The notes: generated by a model not told the origin, from the letters alone. A DNA stretch of 6,051 nucleotides from Bacteroidota bacterium (GCA_028877005.1 JAGWPI010000081.1:1-6051); one strand, 5' to 3'. Numbered from the stretch's first letter, positions 1-6,036 are shown. Numbers and translations: made by a program.

Positions 1-5
1 TATAC

Positions 6-2129
6 ATGCCCGTGAAGCAACAACCATTATTACGAATCGCTTTAGTAGGAAATCCAAACAGTGGAAAAACTTCCTTATTTAATGCATTAACCGGCTTAAA
101 CCAAAAAGTGGGTAATTTTCCCGGTGTTACAGTTGATAAAAAAACAGGTATTATTGCTATTGATGAGGCCTTAAAAGCCGAGTTGATTGATTTGCCGGGT
201 ACTTATTCTTTATATCCCAGGCGGGCAGATGAATGGGTAGCCTATAAAGTACTCATGAATGCAGATGCTGATATTACAGCTGATATAATTGTACTGGTGG
301 CAGATGCCAGTAACCTAAAACGAAATTTTTTGTTTTGTTCGCAAATTGTTGATTTAAAACGGCCGGTAGTTGTAGCACTAACCATGAATGATTTGGCGGC
401 TAAAAAAGGAATTAAAATAGATGTGGCCGGGCTTGAAGCCGATTTGGGTGTACCTGTTGTGCCCGTAAATCCTCGAAAAAACAAAGGACTTACTCATCTA
501 AGAAAAGTAATTGGTATGGTAGCTAAACAGCAGTATGCCATTCCTACCAGAGATTTTATTGATAATAAAATGGTGGCACCCAATGCCATTGAATCTGTTC
601 AGCAATTATTGCCTCAGCTAAGTGATTATGCTGCCATTCATTTTCTAATTAATCATGAAAATTTTCCCTTAACACCTCAACTGCAAGATGCTATTGAAAA
701 TATTGAAAAAGAAAACAATTTTAATCCTACAAAAACACAGGCAGAAGAAATTTTAAGTCGATACCGACGTATTCAGCAAATATTGCAGAAAAATGTTGTA
801 GAACCAGATCCGTTGGAACAAAAACTTTTTACCAATCATTTAGATAATATTTTGTTACATAGGGTTTGGGGTTATTTAATTTTAATAGTTGTATTATTCC
901 TGCTTTTTCAAAGCATATTTTGGCTAGCCAGTTATCCTATGGATGGTATAGAGTGGATTTTTACCCATTTAGGTAATTATTTAAACCAAACACTGCCGGA
1001 AACCTGGTGGAGTAACCTTTTGATTAATGGATTAGTGGCAGGAATGAGCGGTATTTTAGTATTTGTACCTCAAATTATGATATTATTTGGCCTCATTACT
1101 ATTTTAGAAGATTCCGGTTATATGGCTCGTATTAGTTTTTTGAGTGATAAATTGATGCGTAAAGTAGGTCTAAATGGTAAAAGTGTGATGCCTATGATTA
1201 GTGGCTTTGCCTGTGCTGTACCTGCTATTATGAGTACCCGAAATATTGAAAATAAAAAAGAAAGATTATTAACCATTATGGTAACGCCATTAATGAGTTG
1301 CAGTGCTCGTTTGCCGGTTTATACCATTTTGATTTCATTGGTGATTAAAAATACTTATTATTTTGGATTTTTAAGTTTACAAGGGTTGGTAATGATGGGA
1401 TTGTATTTGTTGGGATTGGTAATGGCGCTAATTGTTAGTGCTGTAATGAAAGGGTTTATAAAAATGAATGAGAAGAGTTTTTTTATATTAGAATTGCCCA
1501 TTTATCGTGCGCCTCGTTGGAAGAATGTTGGGATTACTATGGTTGAAAAAGCTAAAATTTTTGTGCGTGATGCGGGCAAAGTAATTATGGTAATTAGTTT
1601 ATTACTCTGGTTTTTAAGTTCCTATGGTCCAGGCAATCAAATACAACAAATTGAAAAAAAATATTCGCAATTAATACAACAACAGCCGCAAGAAACAGCC
1701 ACTTTGCAAAGAGCATTGGCTTCTCAAAAATTGCAACACTCTTATGCAGGTATATTGGGTAAAGCTATTGAACCTGCTATTAGACCACTGGGGTTTGATT
1801 GGAAAATTGGCATTGCACTCATTACATCATTTGCTGCACGTGAGGTATTTGTAGGTACCATGGCTACGCTGTATTCTGTGGAAGAAGGATCGGAAGATGT
1901 TTCTCTTAGAGAAAAAATGCAGCAGGCAAAATATTCAGACGGCAGTAAAGTGTACACCTTACCCGCAGGCCTTTCATTAATGGTTTTTTATGTGTTGGCT
2001 ATGCAATGCATGAGTACATTGGCAGTTGTTAAACGAGAAACCCGTAGCTGGAAGTGGCCGGTTATTCAATTTGTTTATATGACAGGGTTAGCCTATTTAA
2101 TGAGCTTTATTGTTTACCACATTTTTTAA
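6..2129 (+). CDS. feoB: Ferrous iron transporter FeoB
   Basis: GTP-gated inner-membrane transporter for Fe2+ uptake. Seen: an N-terminal G domain with G1 GNPNSGKT (residues 15-22), switch-I FPGVTV (38-43), G3 DLPG (62-65), a G4 read as TMND (126-129) and a G5-like NPRKNKG (155-161). A helical linker precedes the membrane domain, which begins near residue 287. The two conserved Gate segments are present: GFACAVPAIMSTR (400-412) and PLMSCSARLPVY (428-439). So are AREVFVGTM (611-619) and a late membrane cysteine, C668. The three cysteines C403, C432 and C668 correspond by context to pore-lining cysteines of the family. A polar, Gln-rich loop (about 542-580) separates late membrane helices. At 707 residues it is slightly shorter than E. 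coli FeoB (773). The ATG lies five bases from the window edge; it is accepted because G1 sits at the usual distance from the N-terminus. Any feoA would lie upstream, out of view. No terminator is seen after the stop. Confidence 0.96.
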   Translation: MPVKQQPLLRIALVGNPNSGKTSLFNALTGLNQKVGNFPGVTVDKKTGIIAIDEALKAELIDLPGTYSLYPRRADEWVAYKVLMNADADITADIIVLVADASNLKRNFLFCSQIVDLKRPVVVALTMNDLAAKKGIKIDVAGLEADLGVPVVPVNPRKNKGLTHLRKVIGMVAKQQYAIPTRDFIDNKMVAPNAIESVQQLLPQLSDYAAIHFLINHENFPLTPQLQDAIENIEKENNFNPTKTQAEEILSRYRRIQQILQKNVVEPDPLEQKLFTNHLDNILLHRVWGYLILIVVLFLLFQSIFWLASYPMDGIEWIFTHLGNYLNQTLPETWWSNLLINGLVAGMSGILVFVPQIMILFGLITILEDSGYMARISFLSDKLMRKVGLNGKSVMPMISGFACAVPAIMSTRNIENKKERLLTIMVTPLMSCSARLPVYTILISLVIKNTYYFGFLSLQGLVMMGLYLLGLVMALIVSAVMKGFIKMNEKSFFILELPIYRAPRWKNVGITMVEKAKIFVRDAGKVIMVISLLLWFLSSYGPGNQIQQIEKKYSQLIQQQPQETATLQRALASQKLQHSYAGILGKAIEPAIRPLGFDWKIGIALITSFAAREVFVGTMATLYSVEEGSEDVSLREKMQQAKYSDGSKVYTLPAGLSLMVFYVLAMQCMSTLAVVKRETRSWKWPVIQFVYMTGLAYLMSFIVYHIF

Positions 2130-3028
2130 TGATAATAATCCCACAAAAGCTTAGATATTTTTCTAGATAATTCCCAAGCTTCATTGTTCGGTTCCCAGCT
2201 TTGGTCGCTATTGTGGTTGGTGCAAATACAAAAAATATAGCTTGCTTTTTTCCCATTTACAAAAAGTACTTCACTTCGGCTGGCATCAACAGCGCCATTT
2301 TTGCTGGCCACAAACACATTGGCAGGAATTTGAGAAATGGCTTCTTCGTCCCAATAATTTCTTCCCAGTAAGCGCAGCATTTTAGTATCGAAAGGCTGTC
2401 CCAATAAATGACCATTTACAATGCGTTCCATAATATTGGCCATTTCATGTGGTGTGGTTTGCCCCCAACCGTAGGTGTTTTTATTCTTTTCTCTTCCAAT
2501 TGTTCTGCTGTTTACCCTAGTTTGTTGGTAACCTAAACTATCCATAAGTGCATTAATGCGGGTTCCGCCTCCTGCAATTTGTTGCAGCCAAAGGCTGGCT
2601 GTATTATCGCTAAGCGATAACATTAATAACATGAGTTTACTAAGTTCAATTGTTTCATTCGATTTAAAGGATGCTAGTATATCTTCTCCCGGATAAACCA
2701 GGGAGTCAGAATAAGTAAAGGTTTGATGATAGGCCAATGTTCCTGATTTTATTTTGTCCATCAACATAATCATAATCGGAATTTTAACCATGCTGGCTGT
2801 TGGGAATACTGTATCTGCCAATATTTGTACCACTTTATTTTGATGGAGGTCGTGCACATATATGCCTACTTGACCATGAAAACCACTAATTATTTCTGTG
2901 ATTTGTTTGGTTAGTTTTTTATCTGTTTTTTGTGCAGTTGATGCATGTACCATACCAAGCATTAATAAAAAAAAGAGTAATAATGGCTGTAAAGGCACAC
3001 AGAAAAAAAGGGTTTTAATGCGGAACAT
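2126..3028 (-). CDS. Secreted serine hydrolase, class A beta-lactamase fold
   Basis: Predicted exported 300-residue serine hydrolase of the PenP / class A beta-lactamase-like family. Seen: basic start MFRIK, a long hydrophobic stretch (residues 7-27) and a signal-peptidase-like site after STA (about residue 32). The active-site series follows at class A spacing: SMVK (79-82, nucleophile S79 and K82), SDN (140-142), TTP (191-193) and SKNG (242-245, in place of KTG). The position matching catalytic Glu166 is not Glu in an ungapped alignment; E180 with N184 is a possible displaced substitute. True beta-lactamase activity is therefore uncertain, and a peptidoglycan- or ester-directed hydrolase is equally possible. 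The frame stays open up to a GTG at 3190, and another ATG lies at 3076. I prefer the ATG at 3028 because it directly precedes the signal peptide, and an AAAGGTAAGG stretch sits upstream. The stop overlaps the feoB stop. The gene is preceded by terminator-like hairpins, so it probably has its own promoter or attenuated leader. Confidence 0.85.
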   Translation of the reverse strand: MFRIKTLFFCVPLQPLLLFFLLMLGMVHASTAQKTDKKLTKQITEIISGFHGQVGIYVHDLHQNKVVQILADTVFPTASMVKIPIMIMLMDKIKSGTLAYHQTFTYSDSLVYPGEDILASFKSNETIELSKLMLLMLSLSDNTASLWLQQIAGGGTRINALMDSLGYQQTRVNSRTIGREKNKNTYGWGQTTPHEMANIMERIVNGHLLGQPFDTKMLRLLGRNYWDEEAISQIPANVFVASKNGAVDASRSEVLFVNGKKASYIFCICTNHNSDQSWEPNNEAWELSRKISKLLWDYYH

Positions 3029-3141
3029 AATATACTGATAGGCCTTACCTTTAAAGAAACGGCTATTGGTCTGCATGTTGAAATAATTGAAGTGTTTGTT
3101 TTTTGGGTAAATAAAATTACAATATTGGGGTATATGCCCAT

Positions 3142-3178
3142 AAAAAAAGGAACGGCCAGATAAAAATATCAGCCGTTC
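3142..3178 (-). terminator. Intrinsic terminator upstream of the hydrolase
   Basis: On the - strand a 7-bp stem, GAACGGC pairing with GCCGTTC (3178-3172 with 3156-3150), is extended across a small internal loop by a 4-bp TATC/GATA-type stem with a 4-base loop. One C (3149) and seven T (3148-3142) follow. This is a classic rho-independent shape. No gene ends immediately before it on that strand, since sodA ends about 350 bases earlier at its own terminator. It therefore either ends a small RNA or acts as an attenuator in the hydrolase leader. Confidence 0.7.
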
Positions 3179-3179
3179 T

Positions 3180-3276
3180 ATACTATTCACCCTGCCTGAA
3201 AATTGAATATCAAATGGGACAGGCGCCCTATCATCAATATATGAGTCCCCTTGAAAAACTCTAAAATCTATAGTAT
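3180..3276 (-). ncRNA. Candidate structured leader RNA with pseudoknot potential
   Basis: Seen on the - strand: ATACTAT (3276-3270) can pair with ATAGTAT (3186-3180) as a 7-bp closing helix. Inside, GGGAC (3249-3245) can pair with GTCCC (3220-3216), and GCCTG (3224-3220) with CAGGC (3198-3194). The two inner helices interleave as an H-type pseudoknot and share one base, 3220. The closing helix ends one base before the terminator hairpin at 3178. GC-rich blocks stand out in A/T-rich surroundings. The arrangement resembles a riboswitch or attenuator upstream of the hydrolase, but I recognise no known class. The helices are short, and chance pairing cannot be excluded without covariation. Confidence 0.25.
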
Positions 3277-3287
3277 CACCTTATCAT

Positions 3288-3328
3288 AAAAAAAGGATAC
3301 ATCTGCATTATTACAGAAGTATCCTTTT
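3288..3328 (-). terminator. Strong intrinsic terminator in mid-gap
   Basis: A perfect 10-bp stem, AAAAGGATAC with GTATCCTTTT (3291-3300 with 3319-3328), continues inward past an A-A mismatch into a 4-bp TCTG/CAGA stem with an 8-base loop. Read on the - strand, the 3' arm runs into seven T (3294-3288). On the + strand only four T follow, so - strand termination is favoured; weak bidirectional activity is possible. It lies about 150 bases beyond sodA's own terminator, so it is not needed to end sodA and more likely ends a separate short transcript. Confidence 0.75.
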
Positions 3329-3346
3329 AATACAATGATTGGTAAA

Positions 3347-3384
3347 CATGGTTATAGGATATTGCATGGTTTAAATGGATATTG
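3347..3384. repeat. Two-unit imperfect tandem repeat
   Basis: On the + strand two adjoining units share CATGGTT at the left and GGATATTG at the right, separated by ATA in the first unit (3347-3364) and TAAAT in the second (3365-3384). The units are 18 and 20 bases long. A related, inverted AACCCATGTT lies at 3401-3410, within the spacer of the promoter-like pair. Possible readings are a duplicated regulator site, repeated pairing sequence in a small RNA, or simple slippage duplication. Confidence 0.7.
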
Positions 3385-3393
3385 AATTGAGTG

Positions 3394-3425
3394 TAAAACT
3401 AACCCATGTTAAATACCCCTCCAAT
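3394..3425 (-). promoter_or_regulatory. Possible Bacteroidota promoter for a small transcript
   Basis: On the - strand ATTG (3425-3422) is followed by a 20-base spacer and TAGTTTTA (3401-3394). This matches the Bacteroidota -33 TTG / -7 TAnnTTTG arrangement, with one mismatch (final A for G). The start point would be near 3388, directing transcription into the tandem repeat and the terminator at 3288-3328. A/T-rich DNA gives such matches by chance, so this is tentative. Confidence 0.35.
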
Positions 3426-3481
3426 AGAAGTATCTGTTGATTATTTGTAGGAATATAACGACAAGCAATTTTCTTCAGTAC

Positions 3482-3507
3482 AAAAAAGCCGGAATTTAAT
3501 CCGGCTT
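3482..3507 (-). terminator. sodA intrinsic terminator
   Basis: On the - strand a perfect 8-bp stem, AAGCCGGA with TCCGGCTT (3507-3500 with 3493-3486), has a 6-base loop. Its 3' arm runs straight into the T-tract formed by the A run at 3487-3482. It begins about 20 bases after the sodA stop codon, the expected place for the sodA terminator. Confidence 0.88.
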
Positions 3508-3527
3508 ACACATTTACTATGGTTAAG

Positions 3528-4133
3528 TTACTTTGCTTTTGCAAATAGTTCAGCAACTTTATGCCAGTTTACTACATTCCAAAATGCAGTTAAATATTCT
3601 GCTCTGCGATTTTGATATTTTAAATAATAAGCATGTTCCCAAACATCTACACCTAAAATAGGTTGTCCCTTCACTTCTGCTACGTCCATTAATGGATTGT
3701 CTTGGTTAGGGGTAGAAGAAATTTCTAATTTACCATCTTTCACAATTAGCCAAGCCCAACCACTACCAAAGCGTGTCATTCCGGCATTAGCAAATTTTTC
3801 TTTAAACGCATCAAAAGAGCCAAAATTATTATCTATGGCTTTGGCTAAATCGCCTATGGGTGCACCACCTGCTTTTGGGGCTAAAATTTCCCAAAAAAAG
3901 CTATGGTTCCAATGTCCGCCACCATTGTTGCGTACGGCGGGCGATATGCTGCCGGCTACAGCTACTAAGTCTTCTAATGATTTACCTTCATTTGGTGTGC
4001 CTGCAATGGCTTTATTTAAGTTATCAACATAGGCCTGGTGGTGTTTACCATGGTGTATTTGCATTGTAGCAGTATCAATAAATGGCTCTAAAGCATCATG
4101 TGCATAAGGTAATGCGGGTAATGTAAATGACAT
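3528..4133 (-). CDS. sodA: Superoxide dismutase, manganese type (SodA)
   Basis: Dismutates superoxide to oxygen and hydrogen peroxide in the cytoplasm; no signal peptide is present. Seen: 201 residues, the usual full length for Fe/Mn SOD. The N-terminal helical hairpin carries [10 protein letters not shown] with ligand H27, second-sphere H31 and Y35. NHSFFW supplies ligand H77, and DVWEHAYY supplies D163 and H167. The run [11 protein letters not shown] together with NQDNP (143-147, Q144) is the pattern of Mn-type rather than Fe-type enzymes, which carry their active-site Gln near the second ligand. Cambialistic metal use is still possible. The ATG at 4133 gives the canonical FTLPALPY start. 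Transcription is monocistronic by layout: a -7-like element upstream, divergent from the oxidoreductase gene, and an intrinsic terminator just after the stop. Codon use looks like its neighbours. Confidence 0.97.
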   Translation of the reverse strand: MSFTLPALPYAHDALEPFIDTATMQIHHGKHHQAYVDNLNKAIAGTPNEGKSLEDLVAVAGSISPAVRNNGGGHWNHSFFWEILAPKAGGAPIGDLAKAIDNNFGSFDAFKEKFANAGMTRFGSGWAWLIVKDGKLEISSTPNQDNPLMDVAEVKGQPILGVDVWEHAYYLKYQNRRAEYLTAFWNVVNWHKVAELFAKAK

Positions 4134-4173
4134 AATTAAACTATTTAATAAGTGAACAAATTAGTTGCATTTT

Positions 4174-4181
4174 CAAAATTA
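4174..4181 (-). promoter_or_regulatory. sodA: Possible sodA -7 promoter element
   Basis: On the - strand this reads TAATTTTG, an exact match to the Bacteroidota -7 consensus TAnnTTTG. It lies about 40 bases before the sodA ATG and would give a leader of roughly 35 nt. No TTG is seen at the expected -33 distance, where the sequence is A/T only, so the call rests on one element. Confidence 0.38.
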
Positions 4182-4277
4182 GCCAATAATTGCTGTGATT
4201 ATTTAAATTTTGTGTTAAGGGTTAATCTTTTTAAATTGAAGGCTCTTATATTTTCTTATTTCGATAATTTAAACCAT

Positions 4278-5645
4278 ATGAAAAAAGACAAAATAATGCC
4301 ATCTCGTCGTTCGTTTATTGAAAAAATTTCTAAAGGGGCTGCTGCAGTGGCTTTATTGCCTTCGGTAGGTAGTTGGGCAGCTACTAACCGTACTGCATTT
4401 TTGCCTATTCGAAAATACAGTGCAAATGATCACATTCAAATTGCATTAATAGGGGCAGGAGGTATGGGCACCGCAGATGCCAATACTGCCATTACAGTTC
4501 CGGGTATTAAGTTAGTGGCAGCTTGCGATTTATATGATGGCCGTTTAAATGATGCAAAAAAGCATTATGGTAATGATATCTTTACTACCCGCGATTACAG
4601 AGAAATTATTAACAGAAAAGATATTGATGCTGTTATAGTAGCCACACCCGATCATTGGCATAAAGACATTTCTGTTGAAGCTATGCAGAAAGGTAAACAT
4701 GTTTACTGCGAAAAGCCCATGGTGCATGATGTAACAGAAGGTGCAGCAGTAGTAGCAGCTCAAAATGCAAATAAAGTAATATTTCAGGTAGGTAGTCAAG
4801 GTATGAGCTCGCTGGGCAATGAAAAAGCAAAAGAATTACTAGTTGCAGGTGCTATTGGTCAATTAAATTATGCCGAAGGTTTTTGGGCACGTAATTCACC
4901 TTTTGGCGCTTGGCAATATGATATACCTGCTGATGCTTCCACTAAAACGGTAGATTGGAAAACTTTTTTACATAATTATGCCGATAGGCCTTTTGACCCC
5001 CTCCGGTTCTTCCGCTGGCGTTGTTATCGCGATTATGGTACCGGTGTTTCCGGAGATTTGTTTGTGCATTTGTTCTCTAGTTTACATTATATTACCAATT
5101 CTATGGGGCCTACCAAAGTAATGGCTACAGGTGGGTTACGGTATTGGAAAGATGGCCGTGAAGTGCCCGACATATTATTAGGAATGTTCGATTATCCTGA
5201 AACTGCTGCTCATCCTGCTTTTAACCTATCACTTAGGGTAAATTTTGTGGATGGTACTGCAGACAATACTTATTTGCGCATGGTAGGCAATGAGGGTTCT
5301 ATGATTGTTGAATGGGATAAGGTTACCCTTACTACCAATAAAAGTTATGCCGCTACCGATGACCCACTTCTAAAAACCAAATTAGAAGGTAGCAATATTG
5401 CAGGGTATAATCGTAAAAAGATGCTTCCACCAGATTCTATTGTATATAAAGCAGAAGAAGGATATAAAGGAGCACATTTTGATCATTTCTATAATTTTTT
5501 TCAAGATATCAGAAATGGAACTACTTCTCGTGAAGATGCCTTGTTCGGTTACAGAGCAGCTGCCCCGGCTTTATTGTGCAATGACAGTTATTTTAAACAA
5601 ACCACCATACGATGGAATCCTGAAAAACTCTCCATCCCGTCATAA
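4278..5645 (+). CDS. Tat-exported Gfo/Idh/MocA family oxidoreductase
   Basis: NAD(P)-dependent oxidoreductase of the Gfo/Idh/MocA family, acting on an unknown sugar, cyclitol or related polyol. Seen (numbering for 455 residues): a twin-arginine signal SRRSFIEK (9-16), a hydrophobic A/L/V stretch (20-30) and a likely cleavage after GSWA (about 34). The Rossmann fold follows, with GAGGMG (59-64) and an acidic D84 at the end of the second strand. ATPDHWH (122-128) and the family hallmark EKP (145-147, K146) come next. DPLRFFRWR (240-248) leads to GDLFVH (259-264), with H264 a candidate catalytic residue. The C-terminal alpha/beta domain runs to the end. A Tat signal implies export as a folded, cofactor-loaded protein, as known for glucose-fructose oxidoreductase. 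Two ATGs are possible, 4278 and 4296, and both keep the twin arginines. The frame also stays open back to a GTG at 4152, rejected because it would bury the signal. No neighbour indicates the substrate; GH109-like glycosidase activity is less likely but not excluded. Confidence 0.92.
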   Translation: MKKDKIMPSRRSFIEKISKGAAAVALLPSVGSWAATNRTAFLPIRKYSANDHIQIALIGAGGMGTADANTAITVPGIKLVAACDLYDGRLNDAKKHYGNDIFTTRDYREIINRKDIDAVIVATPDHWHKDISVEAMQKGKHVYCEKPMVHDVTEGAAVVAAQNANKVIFQVGSQGMSSLGNEKAKELLVAGAIGQLNYAEGFWARNSPFGAWQYDIPADASTKTVDWKTFLHNYADRPFDPLRFFRWRCYRDYGTGVSGDLFVHLFSSLHYITNSMGPTKVMATGGLRYWKDGREVPDILLGMFDYPETAAHPAFNLSLRVNFVDGTADNTYLRMVGNEGSMIVEWDKVTLTTNKSYAATDDPLLKTKLEGSNIAGYNRKKMLPPDSIVYKAEEGYKGAHFDHFYNFFQDIRNGTTSREDALFGYRAAAPALLCNDSYFKQTTIRWNPEKLSIPS

Positions 5646-5696
5646 AATAATTAGCGTTTAAGCAATATGTCGCACTTCTTTTTATTTGCTAAAGGG

Positions 5697-5721
5697 TTAA
5701 TGTAAGTTCCGCTTACATTAA
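5697..5721. repeat. Perfect 10-bp inverted repeat after the stop codon
   Basis: TTAATGTAAG (5697-5706) and CTTACATTAA (5712-5721) form a perfect 10-bp hairpin with the 5-base loop TTCCG. No T-tract follows on either strand, so it is not a standard terminator. It sits in the 3' untranslated region of the oxidoreductase mRNA, ahead of the real terminator. It could protect the 3' end or be a dyad protein-binding site. Confidence 0.7.
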
Positions 5722-5786
5722 TAATTTATGGTAAATACTTATGGAGCCTTAACAAATTTTTTTATAGAAATACATACTTTATTTTA

Positions 5787-5843
5787 AAATAACGGTAGGC
5801 AATTTGTGTTTATACACACATACTTACCGTTATTTCTTTTTTT
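5787..5843 (+). terminator. Intrinsic terminator of the oxidoreductase gene
   Basis: A perfect 11-bp stem, AAATAACGGTA (5787-5797) with TACCGTTATTT (5825-5835), encloses a secondary TGTGT/ACACA stem with a 4-base loop. The outer arm is followed by C and seven T (5837-5843). The T-tract is on the + strand, giving a 3' untranslated region of about 190 nt for the oxidoreductase mRNA. Confidence 0.82.
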
Positions 5844-5902
5844 ACAATTGTACTAAAAATTATTATTGTACTTAACACTTTTTTATTTGGGTGTTTGTAT
5901 GC

Positions 5903-5935
5903 CTGAAATGCAATACTGTACTGTGTTTCAGTTTT
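5903..5935 (+). terminator. Weak terminator-like hairpin
   Basis: CTGAAATGCA (5903-5912) can pair with TGTGTTTCAG (5922-5931) over 10 positions including two G-U pairs, with a 9-base loop. A T-rich tail starts with four T. It could be a back-up terminator that insulates the promoter at 6005-6036. The tail is interrupted, and pairing by chance is possible. Confidence 0.3.
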
Positions 5936-6004
5936 CTTATTTTATTTTTTTCATTTCAATGCAATGAACATTTTTCATTTTTTTAAAAAAAACTTTGAAA
6001 AAAG

Positions 6005-6036
6005 TTTGGATAGGAATTGCAGGGGTATTACTTTTG
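6005..6036 (+). promoter_or_regulatory. Bacteroidota promoter facing out of the window
   Basis: TTTG (6005-6008), a 20-base spacer and TACTTTTG (6029-6036) match both the -33 and -7 consensus elements at the expected spacing. A T-run followed by an A-run just upstream resembles an UP-type element. The start point would lie at about 6042-6045. The GC-rich TTTGCAACCCC after the -7 element, and the strength of the match, resemble promoters of stable RNA or ribosomal genes in this phylum; that is my impression and the transcribed gene is outside the window. Confidence 0.68.

Larger units (their letters stand above)
3288..3388 (-). ncRNA. Candidate small RNA of about 100 nt
   Basis: Inferred from a promoter-like pair at 3394-3425, whose start point would fall near 3388, and the strong terminator ending at 3288, both on the - strand. 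The interval holds most of a tandem repeat (3347-3384) and no convincing ORF. Together they define a possible free-standing transcript between sodA and the hydrolase, or the first part of a long hydrolase leader. The -7 element has one mismatch to TAnnTTTG. There is no expression evidence, and I do not recognise an RNA family. Confidence 0.25.
3029..3527. other. Signal-dense non-coding gap between sodA and hydrolase
   Basis: No convincing protein gene lies in this 499-bp gap. In the - strand reading direction, from sodA towards the hydrolase, it holds: the sodA terminator (3482-3507), a promoter-like pair (3394-3425), an 18/20-bp tandem repeat (3347-3384), a second strong terminator (3288-3328), a GC-rich patch with nested complementarities (3180-3276), a third terminator (3142-3178), and finally about 110 A/T-rich bases before the hydrolase ATG. 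That last stretch has a weak -7-like TAATTTTA at 3112-3119 on the - strand, a candidate promoter for the hydrolase without a convincing -33 element. The 162 bases just upstream of 3028 are also an open in-frame extension of the hydrolase, judged non-coding because the signal peptide starts at 3028. Confidence 0.7.

Noticed and set aside
242..484. Open frame on the - strand within feoB
   Set aside because: It is opposite the conserved G domain and has Ser/Thr-rich, antisense-type composition without recognisable features.
3029..3190. In-frame extension of the hydrolase by 54 codons to a GTG
   Set aside because: It places a signal peptide deep inside the protein and runs through the terminator hairpin at 3142-3178; the ATG at 3028 starts exactly at a good signal peptide.
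3185..3196. GGCAGGGTGAAT on the - strand, similar to a piece of the FMN riboswitch
   Set aside because: The other conserved blocks of that riboswitch are absent nearby and the downstream gene is unrelated to riboflavin.
3311..3367. 18-codon reading on the - strand whose stop falls in the loop of the terminator at 3288-3328, like a leader peptide
   Set aside because: No run of a single amino acid, no ribosome-binding signal, and no biosynthetic gene downstream; most likely chance.
3697..4069. Open frames on the + strand opposite sodA
   Set aside because: They are antisense to a clearly conserved enzyme, and the translations show no domain or motif.
4152..4277. In-frame extension of the oxidoreductase to a GTG
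   Set aside because: It would put more than 40 unrelated residues before the Tat motif and overlaps the region where the sodA promoter should lie.
4545..4799. Open frame on the - strand within the oxidoreductase gene
   Set aside because: It lies opposite the conserved Rossmann and EKP region, with a Cys/Tyr-rich translation typical of a shadow frame.
5398..5661. Open frame on the + strand overlapping the end of the oxidoreductase
   Set aside because: It is a second frame of a conserved C-terminal domain, low in complexity and without a start signal.
5908..5965. Two copies of ATGCAAT (5908-5914 and 5959-5965)
   Set aside because: Seven-base matches are expected by chance in DNA this rich in A and T, and no further structure links them.
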